Shown piece after piece: positions 33,882-41,985 of a stretch of 58,207 bases of DNA (positions are counted from its first letter, which is position 1; every line of letters begins with the position of its first letter). The translations under genes and the position numbers were made by a program. The DNA comes from SHZI01 sp964417725 (GTDB lineage: Bacteria; Pseudomonadota; Gammaproteobacteria; Steroidobacterales; GCA-2729495), in assembly GCA_964417725.1 (NCBI GenBank), contig CAYQIV010000018.1, positions 1 to 58,207 on the forward strand. The letters run 5' to 3'. The notes beneath the pieces were generated by a model. It saw nothing but the letters and a program-made list of their open reading frames with translations, ran no database searches and was not told where the DNA came from.

Positions 33882-34226
33882 TCAGCGACCGCGCCGGCCG
33901 CGGCGGTGGCCGTCGTCGCGATGGTCGTGGCGCCGGTCATGGCGCGGGGTATCACGCCAGCCGTGGTGGTGTGCCTTCCAGTGCCGGCGGGGCGGCGCGT
34001 GGCGGTGCCGAGGGTGATGGATGACAGGCGGGTAACGGTAGCCGTACGGCGCCCAGATGACCGGCGGCGATGCCCAGGCGTAATACGGTGCACCCCAGAC
34101 GAGATCGATGCCGAGCCGGATCGACGGCTCGTGCCAGTCGCGGTGCGCAAGGTGATCGGCACGGGCCGCGACGGAGCCCGTCAGCAACATGACAATAACG
34201 GCGAGACCTGACGCTTTGTGCAGCAT
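33882..34226 (-). CDS. Small exported His/Arg/Pro-rich protein
   Basis: 114 residues, function not recognised. A signal peptide (about 1-24, ending VAARA) is followed by a short Trp/Tyr/Pro segment (LVWGAPYYAWASPPVIWAP), then a tail of about 55 residues dominated by His, Arg, Pro and Asp. The tail could bind metal or nucleic acid or coat the cell surface; low complexity limits any assignment. ATG 34226 with GGAG at eight bases is preferred to the GTG at 34235, which overlaps that site. It is flanked by its own terminator and by the riboswitch gene in divergent orientation. Confidence 0.7.
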   Translation of the reverse strand: MLHKASGLAVIVMLLTGSVAARADHLAHRDWHEPSIRLGIDLVWGAPYYAWASPPVIWAPYGYRYPPVIHHPRHRHAPPRRHWKAHHHGWRDTPRHDRRHDHRDDGHRRGRRGR

Positions 34227-34339
34227 GTCGTTCACTCCGGAGGGGCCTGGCGCAAGACGCTAGCTCACCGCCATGAATCGCGACTGAACTGGCTGCAACG
34301 CCATAAGTTTTCCACCGTTATGTAAATCATTTCAATCAG

Positions 34340-34369
34340 TTGCACGCCTGCCGCGGACAGGCGTATAAG
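34340..34369 (+). promoter_or_regulatory. Sigma-70 promoter before the c-di-GMP riboswitch
   Basis: TTGCAC (34340-34345), 18 bases, TATAAG (34364-34369). Transcription would start just before the riboswitch aptamer. The spacer contains the inverted repeat GCCTG/CAGGC. Confidence 0.6.
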
Positions 34370-34377
34370 ACGCATCA

Positions 34378-34470
34378 TACCGCCCAGGGCAAACCCGTCG
34401 CGAGACGGGGACGCAAAGCCACCGGTCTGGTTCCGAGAGGGTCCAGATAGCGGGGTTGCCGGTAGCCGGA
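34378..34470 (+). ncRNA. Cyclic-di-GMP-I (GEMM-I) riboswitch aptamer
   Basis: The conserved blocks CAGGGCAAACC (34385-34395), GGACGCAAAGCC (34409-34420) and TAGCGGGGTTGCCGG (34448-34462) match the GEMM-I consensus. Helix P2 is CCCGTC/GACGGG closed by a GNRA loop (GCGA, 34400-34403); helix P3 uses TCTGG (34426-34430) and CCAGA (34443-34447). It lies in the leader of a small exported protein. The site GGAGG (34468-34472) follows at once and has a GTG five bases on, in frame with that protein, so control could be on translation. No U-tract terminator is seen in the rest of the leader. Confidence 0.9.
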
Positions 34471-34585
34471 GGACTGTGTGGCCGCCATGCGAGGGGCTGC
34501 CGCACGACCGGCGACCTGTGACCTTCCGGAACTGCACCTGCCCGGCGGCAGCGTTCAGGCACTACCGGATCACACAGGAGCCACG

Positions 34586-34915
34586 ATGAAACCCCGTCAC
34601 CTCTTTGCCGGCGTCATGCTCGGCGCACTGGCAGGCGCCGTTGGCGCCACCACCGCACCCAACTGGATCGCCGGCGTGCTGATGAGCGGCGCGACACAGA
34701 CCACCGTGGTCCGCCACCCGATCGACAAGCAGCGGTATTACCTGTGCTGGACCGACGGCAGCAGCCGCTACGGGCTGAGCTTTCGCAAATCGAAACTCAA
34801 CGACCAGTTGCGCGTCCTGGCACCCGGCGGGCGCCAGCAGCTGTCGAACATGCTGTCGAGCGTGGTGATCGGTGACTGGAAGGCCGCCGACGAGCGCCTC
34901 TGCTGGCCGGCCTGA
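34586..34915 (+). CDS. Small exported protein under c-di-GMP riboswitch control
   Basis: 109 residues, family not recognised. The signal peptide is MKPRHLFAGVMLGALAGAVGA with cleavage near residue 21. The mature part of about 88 residues has RHPIDKQRYYLCWTDGSSRYGLSFRKSKL and a second Cys near the end (LCWPA), so one disulfide is possible. ATG 34586 has AGGAG about six bases upstream and gives the clean signal peptide. An in-frame GTG at 34478 directly after the riboswitch would add 36 residues that do not look like a leader. The context suggests a matrix, surface or motility-related factor switched by c-di-GMP. Confidence 0.8.
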   Translation: MKPRHLFAGVMLGALAGAVGATTAPNWIAGVLMSGATQTTVVRHPIDKQRYYLCWTDGSSRYGLSFRKSKLNDQLRVLAPGGRQQLSNMLSSVVIGDWKAADERLCWPA

Positions 34916-35103
34916 GCACCACGTCGGGTTGCAGGCTGCCGCGACGAACTGCCTTTCGGATGAATGCGGCCGGCACGGCCCCGTGCCGGCCGCACGGATG
35001 GCCATCGCGGCATCGAACGTGCGGATCGGGACTGAACCCCACCCTCGGTTGATGCGGCGGGAAAAGCCCTGGCTGGCCCTGTCGGCAGCCCGGCAGGCGT
35101 CGG

Positions 35104-35538
35104 TCAGTACGTGGCCAGCGACCCCGGCGTGCGGCGCGCCGTGCGGATGCCGTCGGGGCCGTAGGTGGCGGGCGCAACGCCGCCCTGTCCGCCGCGGATC
35201 AACGACAACGACGCCTCGACGCGGCGACGCTGGCCGCGGATCAGCGCCCCGTTGGCCTCGTTGAGGTCGCGGCAACGGCGGGCGAGCTGCCGGAGGGGCT
35301 GAAGCGTTTCATCATCCATCTCGCCCAGGGCCATCACGGCCTTGCGCTCGGCTTCGAGGGCCGCTGCCTGCGCCATGGCCCGCGACTTCGCCGCAGTGGC
35401 CTCGGTGAGCCGCGCGGCATCACGCGCCAGCAGCGCCTGATGCTCCGCCTCCAGCGCTTCGAGGACGTCAGCCAGCGCCTCCCCTTCCCGCGCGAGGATA
35501 TCGGCGGGCGCAACGGCCGGACGGCTGCCCGATGCCAT
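35104..35538 (-). CDS. flgN: Flagellar export chaperone FlgN
   Basis: 144 residues, mostly long amphipathic helices (LADVLEALEAEHQALLARD, LTEATAAKSRAMAQAAALE) and a central CRDLNEANGALIRGQRRRVEASL typical of FlgN. It binds the hook-filament junction proteins FlgK and FlgL before export. The start overlaps the flgM stop by one base (TGATG), which couples the two. The 188-base gap to the riboswitch-controlled gene contains nothing recognised. Confidence 0.9.
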   Translation of the reverse strand: MASGSRPAVAPADILAREGEALADVLEALEAEHQALLARDAARLTEATAAKSRAMAQAAALEAERKAVMALGEMDDETLQPLRQLARRCRDLNEANGALIRGQRRRVEASLSLIRGGQGGVAPATYGPDGIRTARRTPGSLATY

Positions 35539-35855
35539 CAGCCCAGCACCCTGTCGAACCGCACCAGCCGGTCGGCGACACGGGCCGCATCGATCCGGTA
35601 CTCGCCCCGCTCGATCTGCTGGCGCAACGCCTCGACGCGCCCGCGATCGACATCGGGCAGCGCGGCGAGTTGCGCTTCGAGACGCTGCAGCCGGGTGGCC
35701 GTGTCCGTGAAGTTGACGACGTCCGGCGCGCTGTGCGGCCCGGCCGCCTCATTGCCCGCAGGGGGGGCGGACCGCCCGGCACGCTCGTTGTCGCGCACCC
35801 GGCTGGTGCCGAGATCGACGGCCGAGCGGCCGTAACCCGAGATCTTGTCTGTCAT
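35538..35855 (-). CDS. flgM: Anti-sigma-28 factor FlgM
   Basis: 105 residues: a disordered, polar N-terminal half (MTDKISGYGRSAVDLG, then many Gly/Ala/Pro) and a helical C-terminal half (DRGRVEALRQQIERGEYRIDAARVADRLVRF) that binds FliA. ATG 35855 has GGAG at nine bases. It is preceded by its own sigma-28 promoter, giving the classic feedback loop, and is coupled to flgN. Confidence 0.94.
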   Translation of the reverse strand: MTDKISGYGRSAVDLGTSRVRDNERAGRSAPPAGNEAAGPHSAPDVVNFTDTATRLQRLEAQLAALPDVDRGRVEALRQQIERGEYRIDAARVADRLVRFDRVLG

Positions 35856-35894
35856 GTCATGGCACTCCGGGGCCTGCTGGCAGCCCTGCACGCG

Positions 35895-35922
35895 TTATCG
35901 GCACGGGGCGGCAGGAACTTTA
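35895..35922 (-). promoter_or_regulatory. Sigma-28 (FliA) promoter of flgMN
   Basis: On the minus strand TAAA (35922-35919), 16 bases, then GCCGATAA (35902-35895), a perfect -10 for sigma-28. The -10 ends 40 bases before the flgM ATG. An 8-bp inverted repeat (GCGGCAGG / CCTGCCGC, 35908-35934) overlaps the spacer. Confidence 0.8.
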
Positions 35923-35998
35923 GGGGCCTGCCGCAAGCTTGTGGCCGGCCATCATGGTTTTCTATTTTATGTATTTTTTTCATCGAGATAGCTGGTTT

Positions 35999-36724
35999 TC
36001 AGGGAACCCGTACCTCGACGAGACCGGCGGCGCGTACCACGGCGTCGACGGCTCGCCCCGAGCGGGGGTTCTGGACCGGGATGGTTTCTCCGAGCACGCC
36101 ATCCTTGCTGGCGATGCCGGTCATGCTGACGGTCAGGGGACCGCTGGCTGCCTTGAGCGTGACCTGCTGACCACGGCGCACGAGCACCGGCGCATCGAGC
36201 AGCGCCGGTGTCAGCACCTCCCCTTCGGCCAGCGGCCTGCGCAGGCGCTGGCCCAGGGCATGTTCGAGAGACGGAATGTAGCCGTGACCCAGCGCAGCCG
36301 TCTCGCGCTCCGCCAAGCGGACGTCGGCAGCCGTCAACACGCCGTCACGTGCCAGGGGCCTGGCGGCCACCACGACGGGCCGGACCTGTGTCACACGAAC
36401 ATTGACATAGAGCTTCCATGGCCGGCTGCCGCGGCAACTGACCTCGGCGCTCTGGCGCGCACCGGGGCGCGGCCCGGACGTCGCCCGCGCCGTCAGCGGT
36501 TGGTCGCAGCGGGGCAGCCTGAGGCGCGGGTCGAGCCGGTCGGCGACGGCGCGGGTGCGCCCGCCCTGACCGGCCAGGGCTGACAACACGGCCGCCTGGG
36601 CTGCCTCGCGGATCCGCGCATGGGCTTCGGTTTCACCCGTCGCCGCGTGGGCCGGCAGCGCCAGTCCCGCGAGCAGGCCGAGGCAGGCGAGCGGTGTCGT
36701 AATGAACAGGTTGAGCGATCGCAT
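35999..36724 (-). CDS. flgA: P-ring assembly chaperone FlgA
   Basis: 241 residues with a signal peptide (LACLGLLAGLALPAHA, cleavage near 28). The C-terminal SAF domain contains LARDGVLTAADVRLAERETA and PLAEGEVLTPALLDAPVLVRRGQQVTL, ending EVRVP as in FlgA. It acts in the periplasm to help FlgI form the P ring. Its position upstream of flgM-flgN and divergent from flgB is the standard gammaproteobacterial order. No ribosome site precedes ATG 36724, but the signal peptide supports it. Confidence 0.94.
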   Translation of the reverse strand: MRSLNLFITTPLACLGLLAGLALPAHAATGETEAHARIREAAQAAVLSALAGQGGRTRAVADRLDPRLRLPRCDQPLTARATSGPRPGARQSAEVSCRGSRPWKLYVNVRVTQVRPVVVAARPLARDGVLTAADVRLAERETAALGHGYIPSLEHALGQRLRRPLAEGEVLTPALLDAPVLVRRGQQVTLKAASGPLTVSMTGIASKDGVLGETIPVQNPRSGRAVDAVVRAAGLVEVRVP

Positions 36725-36860
36725 GCCGGGAATCTTGCAAAGACCATGCCGGCTCTCCGTCCCCTGAACCGGCGCGCCGGCGGCAGCAACCTGCCGCCGG
36801 CAGCGGCAAACGGCCGCCGGTGGGTTGCCACAGCTTGGCCCTGCCAGCCTCCACGGCATA

Positions 36861-36876
36861 TGGCACGCCCCTTGCA
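36861..36876 (+). promoter_or_regulatory. Sigma-54 promoter of the flgB operon
   Basis: TGGCAC, five bases, TTGCA: a perfect -24/-12 element. It lies 35 bases before the flgB ATG and should drive flgB to flgJ or beyond. Confidence 0.85.
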
Positions 36877-36910
36877 TCACCCCCTGCAGCGCAAATCGCG
36901 GAGTCCGCGC

Positions 36911-37303
36911 ATGGCCCTCGACATCAACAAGACCTTCGACCTGCACAGCCGGGCACTCGGCATCGCCCAGCAACGCCTCGAACTGCTGGCCGACAACATC
37001 GCCAACATGGACACCCCGGGCTACAAGGCCCGTGACGTCGACTTCAACATGGCGATGCGCGAGGCCGGCGGCGAGCTGCGCCTCACGGCGACGCGCACCG
37101 GACACCTCGGCCTGGCCAACGGCGCCAACCACACCACCCCTTTATACAGACAACCCGACCAGCCCTCGCTGGACGGCAATACCGTCGACCCGCAACGCGA
37201 GTACGCCGCCGTTGGCGAAACCTCGGTGCGCTACCAGGCAACGCTGACCTTTCTCTCGGCGCGCTTCCGCGGCTTGCGCGACGCCATCACCGGAGGACGC
37301 TGA
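36911..37303 (+). CDS. flgB: Flagellar basal-body rod protein FlgB
   Basis: 130 residues. The rod/hook N-terminal motif LLADNIANMDTPGYKARDVDF (about 27-47) and the C-terminal helix ending RFRGLRDAITG identify FlgB. It forms the proximal rod in the periplasm, exported by the flagellar type III system, so there is no signal peptide. CGGAG stands seven bases before the ATG. It is the first gene of the main plus-strand flagellar operon. Confidence 0.96.
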   Translation: MALDINKTFDLHSRALGIAQQRLELLADNIANMDTPGYKARDVDFNMAMREAGGELRLTATRTGHLGLANGANHTTPLYRQPDQPSLDGNTVDPQREYAAVGETSVRYQATLTFLSARFRGLRDAITGGR

Positions 37304-37305
37304 CC

Positions 37306-37722
37306 ATGAGCCTGTTCCGCCTCTTCGATATCGCCGGCTCGGCCATGAGCGCGCAGTCGGTACGACTCAATACCACGGCCAGCAACATGGCCAACGCCAA
37401 TACGGTGGCCGGCAGTGCCGAAGACGCCTACCGCGCGCGCCAGCCGATCTTCCAGACCGTGCTGGCACACAGTGCGGCGGGTCCGGCGGACAGCGCCGGC
37501 GTGCGCGTCGCCGGCATCGTCGAAACGGGCGCACCACCGGCGCGGATCTACGAGCCAGGCAATCCGCTCGCCGATGAAGAAGGCTACATCTACACCTCCA
37601 ACGTCAACGTCGTCGACGAGATGGTCAACATGATCTCTGCCTCGCGTTCCTACCAGAGCAGCGTCGAGGTACTGAACACGTCGAAGGAACTGATGCTGCG
37701 CACCCTGAGCCTCGGCGAATGA
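37306..37722 (+). CDS. flgC: Flagellar basal-body rod protein FlgC
   Basis: 138 residues of the rod family: IAGSAMSAQSVRLNTTASNMANANT at the N-terminus, and YTSNVNVVDEMVNMISASRSYQ in the C-terminal helix typical of FlgC. It starts two bases after the flgB stop with GGAGG upstream, so it is translated with flgB. It builds the proximal rod. Confidence 0.96.
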   Translation: MSLFRLFDIAGSAMSAQSVRLNTTASNMANANTVAGSAEDAYRARQPIFQTVLAHSAAGPADSAGVRVAGIVETGAPPARIYEPGNPLADEEGYIYTSNVNVVDEMVNMISASRSYQSSVEVLNTSKELMLRTLSLGE

Positions 37723-37762
37723 GTCGCGGCCCGATGAATGCACCTGAAGGAGCACGACAGCC

Positions 37763-38419
37763 ATGACATCCATCGCCAGCAACTTCGGCGACCTCTCGCA
37801 GCTAGCGCTGCCGCAGACCGCGGTGAAAACCGGCAAGAAGCTCGAGCAGGAGGACTTTCTGCGCCTGATGAGCACCCAGTTGCAGAACCAGGACCCGCTG
37901 AAGCCACTCGACAACAACGAATTCATCGCCCAGATGGCCCAGTTCAGCACCGTCGATGGCATCTCGGAGATGAACAAGTCGGTCGGCCAGTTGGCCGGCG
38001 CCTTCAACGGCAACCAGGCGCTGCAGGCCGCCGGAATGGTCGGGCGCCATGTACTGATCGAGAATGACAACGCCGTCTTCGACGGCAGCACGGCGCTGAA
38101 CGGAGCCGTCGACCTGCCCTACGCAGCGGCCAACGCCGTCGTCAACATCTACTCAGCAGCCGGCGAGCTCGTCGGCCGCGTACCACTGGGCGCACGCGAC
38201 GCGGGCCTGGCCAATTTCGCATGGGACGGCACGCGCGCCGATGGCAGCCCGGCGGCACCCGGTCGCTACTACCTCGATGCCACCATCGGCAAGACGCCAT
38301 TGACAACCTATACCGACTCGCGCGTCGACAGCGTCGCCCTCGGCGGCAGCAGCGGCGCACTGCTTTCGACCGACAGCGGCCTGACCGTCGGCCTCGCCCA
38401 GATCAGGGCCATCCGCTGA
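37763..38419 (+). CDS. flgD: Hook capping/scaffold protein FlgD
   Basis: 218 residues. The N-terminal motif EDFLRLMSTQLQNQDPLKPL then NNEFIAQMAQFSTVDGI is the FlgD signature. The C-terminal part holds FlgD Ig-like/Tudor domains (GRYYLDATIG near 172). It caps the growing hook and is later replaced by FlgK. AAGGAG is ten bases before the ATG. Spacing of about 40 bases on each side is consistent with one operon. Confidence 0.96.
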   Translation: MTSIASNFGDLSQLALPQTAVKTGKKLEQEDFLRLMSTQLQNQDPLKPLDNNEFIAQMAQFSTVDGISEMNKSVGQLAGAFNGNQALQAAGMVGRHVLIENDNAVFDGSTALNGAVDLPYAAANAVVNIYSAAGELVGRVPLGARDAGLANFAWDGTRADGSPAAPGRYYLDATIGKTPLTTYTDSRVDSVALGGSSGALLSTDSGLTVGLAQIRAIR

Positions 38420-38468
38420 CACGCCATTACCGATACAGAACCTGACGGATCATCCAAGGAGACAGATC

Positions 38469-39668
38469 ATGTCGATGCAGATTGCGCTCAGCGGCCTCAA
38501 CGCCGCCTCGACCAACCTCAAGGTCACGTCGAACAACATCGCCAACGCCAACACCACGGCGTTCAAGTCATCGCGGGCCGAGTTCGCCGACGTCTTTTCC
38601 GGTGACACGGTCGGCGTCGGCAACGGCGTGCGCCTGTCGGCCGTGCGCCAGCAGTTCACCCAGGGCAATGTCGAGATCACCGAACGGCAGCTCGACCTCG
38701 CCATCAGCGGCAATGGCTTCTTCATCACCAACGACAATGGCGCCCTGCTCTACTCGCGGGTCGGCGCCTTCGGCCTCGATGCCAACGGCTACGTGCAGAA
38801 CTCGGAAAGCGAGCGGCTGCAGGTCTACTCGCCGATCAACAACGGCGAGAGCTTCAATACCGGCGCACTGGCCGACCTGCGCATCACCACGACCACGGCA
38901 CCGCCGGTGGCCACCGGCCAGATCGACATCGCCATCAACCTGCCCGGCATGGCCACGGTACCGACCGTGACGACCTTCGACCAGAATGACGCGGCGAGCT
39001 ATAACCACAGCACGTCGAGCATCGCCTACGATTCACTGGGCGTACCGCACACGACAACCTTCTTCTTCGCCAAGACGCTGGCCGGCTGGGACGTCAACAT
39101 GACCTTCGACGGCAACGTCGTCGGCACCGGGCAGCCCTTCACCTTCACCTCCAGCGGCGCGATCGCCACGCCCGCCAATGGACAGATCGCGTTTCCGGGC
39201 GTCGACCCCGGCAACGGCGCGGCACCCGTGGCGCTGACCCTCAACCTGCTCAACACCACGCAGTACGGTACCGACTTCACCGTCAACAGCGTCAACCCCA
39301 ACGGCCAGGCGGCCGGCCGCCTGCGCGGCCTCGAAGTCGGCCAGACCGGCATCGTCTTCGCCCGGTTCTCCAATGGCCAGTCACAGGCGCTGGGCAAGGT
39401 GGCGCTGGCGAACTTTTCCAACCCGGAAGGCCTGCAGAAGGTCAGCGACACTTCCTTCCAGGAAACCTTTGCCTCGGGCGTGCCCCAGCGCGGCGAGGCC
39501 ACCGAGTCGAACTACGGTCTGATCCAGTCGGGTGCGCTGGAAACCTCGAACGTCGACCTCACCGAGCAGCTGGTCAACATGATCACCGCCCAGCGGCTCT
39601 TCCAGGCCAACGCCCAGGTCATCAGTACCCAGGACCAGGTGACGCAAACCATCATCAACATCCGCTGA
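38469..39668 (+). CDS. flgE: Flagellar hook protein FlgE
   Basis: 399 residues, typical length. The N-terminal motif ALSGLNAASTNLKVTSNNIA and the C-terminal ETSNVDLTEQLVNMITAQR flank a variable central domain with FlgE D2 features (GVDPGNGAAPVALTLNLLN). The protein polymerises into the hook outside the cell. AAGGAG precedes the ATG. Low Lys/Cys content is normal for exported axial proteins. Confidence 0.96.
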   Translation: MSMQIALSGLNAASTNLKVTSNNIANANTTAFKSSRAEFADVFSGDTVGVGNGVRLSAVRQQFTQGNVEITERQLDLAISGNGFFITNDNGALLYSRVGAFGLDANGYVQNSESERLQVYSPINNGESFNTGALADLRITTTTAPPVATGQIDIAINLPGMATVPTVTTFDQNDAASYNHSTSSIAYDSLGVPHTTTFFFAKTLAGWDVNMTFDGNVVGTGQPFTFTSSGAIATPANGQIAFPGVDPGNGAAPVALTLNLLNTTQYGTDFTVNSVNPNGQAAGRLRGLEVGQTGIVFARFSNGQSQALGKVALANFSNPEGLQKVSDTSFQETFASGVPQRGEATESNYGLIQSGALETSNVDLTEQLVNMITAQRLFQANAQVISTQDQVTQTIINIR

Positions 39669-39699
39669 TCATGATTGACACCATGGAACGGGACACGCG

Positions 39700-40443
39700 A
39701 TGGACAGGCTGATCTACGTGGCGATGTCGGGGGCACGTGCGGCAATGCGTGCCCAGGCGGTCGTCAGCCACAACCTCGCCAACGCCAACACGGTCGGTTT
39801 CCGTGCCGTGCGCAGCGCCGTCGACAGTGTGCCGGTGGAAGGCCCGGGCCTGCCGACCCGTGTCAACACGCGGGTCCAGCCCCAGGGCTGGAACAACCTG
39901 CAGGGCGCAAGCATGGCCACCGGCAATGCACTCGACGTCGCCGTGCAGGGCGACGGCTGGCTGGTGGTGCAGGGCGCCAACGGCAGCGAGGGCTACACCC
40001 GCGAAGGCGCCCTGCGCATCAACAGCAACGGGCTGCTGGAAACCTCCGGCGGCCGGCTGGTGATGGGCAATGGCGGCCCGGTCGCGATCCCGCCCTATGA
40101 GGAACTGCACATCGGCAGCGACGGGCAGATCTCGATCGTGCCCCAGGGCCAGACGGCCGAATCGCTGGTCCAGGTCGACCGCCTGCGGCTGGTCAACCCG
40201 CCGGCCGGCGAGCTGGCCCGCAGCGGTGACGGCCTGTTCCGCCTGCGCGACGGCAGCACGGCTGTCGACGACCCGGGTGTGCGCATCGCCAGCGGCCAGC
40301 TCGAGGCATCCAACGTCAGTGCCACACAGGCGCTGGTCGAGATGATCGAAATGGCGCGCCACTACGAAATGCAGGTCCGTGCCATGAGCACTGCCGAGGA
40401 CTCGGATGCCTCGGCGGCACGCCTGATACGCATCAGCGGATGA
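39700..40443 (+). CDS. flgF: Flagellar basal-body rod protein FlgF
   Basis: 247 residues. It begins MDRLIYVAMSGARAAMRAQA with SHNLANANTVGFRA, a combination found in FlgF. The C-terminal region has LEASNVSATQALVEMIEMAR. It forms part of the proximal rod. Start ATG 39700 with GGGAC/ACGCG upstream is only moderately supported by a ribosome site but is conserved in position. Confidence 0.95.
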   Translation: MDRLIYVAMSGARAAMRAQAVVSHNLANANTVGFRAVRSAVDSVPVEGPGLPTRVNTRVQPQGWNNLQGASMATGNALDVAVQGDGWLVVQGANGSEGYTREGALRINSNGLLETSGGRLVMGNGGPVAIPPYEELHIGSDGQISIVPQGQTAESLVQVDRLRLVNPPAGELARSGDGLFRLRDGSTAVDDPGVRIASGQLEASNVSATQALVEMIEMARHYEMQVRAMSTAEDSDASAARLIRISG

Positions 40444-40470
40444 TGACCGAGCAGACCAGGAGTACATGAC

Positions 40471-41253
40471 ATGGAATCACTGTGGGTCGCCAAGACCGGT
40501 CTCGATGCGCAGCAGACGCGCATGACCGTGGTCTCCAACAATCTCGCCAACGTCAATACCACCGGCTTCAAGCGCGGCCGTGCGGTGTTCGAGGACCTGC
40601 TCTACCAGAACCTCACCCAGGCGGGCGCCGCCACCTCGCAGAACACCGAGCAGCCTACCGGGCTGATGCTCGGTACCGGGGTGCGCGTCATCGCCACCGA
40701 GAAGGCCTTCGCCCAGGGCGCCCACCTGCAGACCGGCAACCCGCTCGACGTGCTGATCGACGGACCGGGATTCTTCCAGGTGCTGCTGCCGGACGGCGGG
40801 CTGGCCTATACGCGCGATGGTTCATTCCGCATCGACTCGGAGGGCCGCCTGGTGACCTCGAACGGCTATGAGATCGAGCCGTCGATCACCATCCCCGCGG
40901 ATGCACAGGCGGTGATCATCGGCGCCGACGGCACCGTGCAGGCCAGCATCAACGGCGAGCCTGCGCCGGTCACGCTCGGGACGATGCAGATCGCCGACTT
41001 CATCAACCCCGCAGGCCTCCAGCCCCGCGGCCAGAACCTCTACACCGAGACGGCAGCGAGCGGTACGCCGCAGGTCGGCACCCCCGGCCTCGAAGGCCTC
41101 GGCACGCTGGTGCAGAGCGCGCTCGAGGGCTCCAACGTCAACGTCGTCGAGGAACTCGTCAGCATGATCGAGACCCAGCGCGCCTACGAGATGAGTTCGA
41201 AGGCCATTTCGGTCAGCGACCAGATGCTGCAGTACCTCAACAACAACCTGTGA
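40471..41253 (+). CDS. flgG: Distal rod protein FlgG
   Basis: 260 residues, the family's usual length. It starts MESLWVAKTGLDAQQTRMTV with NNLANVNTTGFKRGRAVFEDLLYQ, and ends EGSNVNVVEELVSMIETQR. It makes the distal rod that crosses the peptidoglycan, for which FlgJ opens a hole. It is 27 bases after flgF. An AGGAG-like site precedes the ATG. Confidence 0.97.
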   Translation: MESLWVAKTGLDAQQTRMTVVSNNLANVNTTGFKRGRAVFEDLLYQNLTQAGAATSQNTEQPTGLMLGTGVRVIATEKAFAQGAHLQTGNPLDVLIDGPGFFQVLLPDGGLAYTRDGSFRIDSEGRLVTSNGYEIEPSITIPADAQAVIIGADGTVQASINGEPAPVTLGTMQIADFINPAGLQPRGQNLYTETAASGTPQVGTPGLEGLGTLVQSALEGSNVNVVEELVSMIETQRAYEMSSKAISVSDQMLQYLNNNL

Positions 41254-41285
41254 CGGGCTTCCGTCGCCACCATGAGCACCTGTCC

Positions 41286-41960
41286 ATGATGCGCACACGC
41301 TGCCACACGCTCCTTCTGCTTCTCGTCGCGACGTGCACCGGCTGTGCGACGCTCGGCGAGGCGCCGGGCCGCTACCCGCCGACGCTGCCGGGCGAGCCCG
41401 CGACACCGGCACCAACGAGCGGTTCGCTGTACCAGCCGGCCTCGGCCATGACGCTGTTCGACGACACCAAGGCACGGCACGTCGGCGACACGTTGACGAT
41501 CGTGCTGGCCGAACGCACGCAGGCATCAAAAAGCGCCAAGACCAGCGCCACGCGCGACACCGTGCTCGACACCGGTGCGCCCACATTGTTCGGCCGCAGC
41601 GTGACGCGCAACGGCGACCCGATCCTGTCCAGCGACTGGGAGAGCACCCAGGAATTCGAAGGCAACGGCGGCAGCAGCCAGAGCAACCAGCTCAGCGGCA
41701 GCATCACCGTGACCGTCGCCGAGGTCTACGGCAACGGCAACCTGCTGGTGCGCGGCGAGAAGTGGCTGACGCTCAACCAGGGCGAGGAGTTCGTCCAGAT
41801 CACCGGCATCGTCCGCCCGACCGACATCGGCCCGGACAACACCATTGCCTCGAGCAAGGTCGCCGACGCCCAGATCACCTACAGCGGCAGCGGCTTCCTC
41901 GCCGATGCCAACCGGCCCGGCCCGCTCGGCCGCCTGTTCATGAAATTGTGGCCCCTCTAG
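41286..41960 (+). CDS. flgH: L-ring lipoprotein FlgH
   Basis: About 224 residues. The leader MMRTRCHTLLLLLVATCTGC has an outer-membrane lipoprotein lipobox. SLYQPASAMTLFDDTKARHVGDTLTIVL and the C-terminal NTIASSKVADAQITYSGSGF are FlgH hallmarks. It forms the L ring bushing in the outer membrane. The frame also allows a GTG at 41250 overlapping the flgG stop (GTGA), but that would add a long charged N-terminus before the signal, so ATG 41286 (or 41289) is chosen. Confidence 0.94.
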   Translation: MMRTRCHTLLLLLVATCTGCATLGEAPGRYPPTLPGEPATPAPTSGSLYQPASAMTLFDDTKARHVGDTLTIVLAERTQASKSAKTSATRDTVLDTGAPTLFGRSVTRNGDPILSSDWESTQEFEGNGGSSQSNQLSGSITVTVAEVYGNGNLLVRGEKWLTLNQGEEFVQITGIVRPTDIGPDNTIASSKVADAQITYSGSGFLADANRPGPLGRLFMKLWPL

Positions 41961-41985
41961 GCGCCATCCTGCTGCGGAGCACGCC

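Noticed and set aside
34478..34585. Upstream in-frame GTG start for the riboswitch gene
   Set aside because: It has a ribosome site, but the extra 36 residues destroy the signal peptide arrangement; kept only as an alternative in the finding.
36736..36752. Possible sigma-54 site (GG-N10-GC) before flgA
   Set aside because: The invariant GG and GC are present, but the -24 half is poor and transcription would begin at the flgA ATG itself, leaving no leader.
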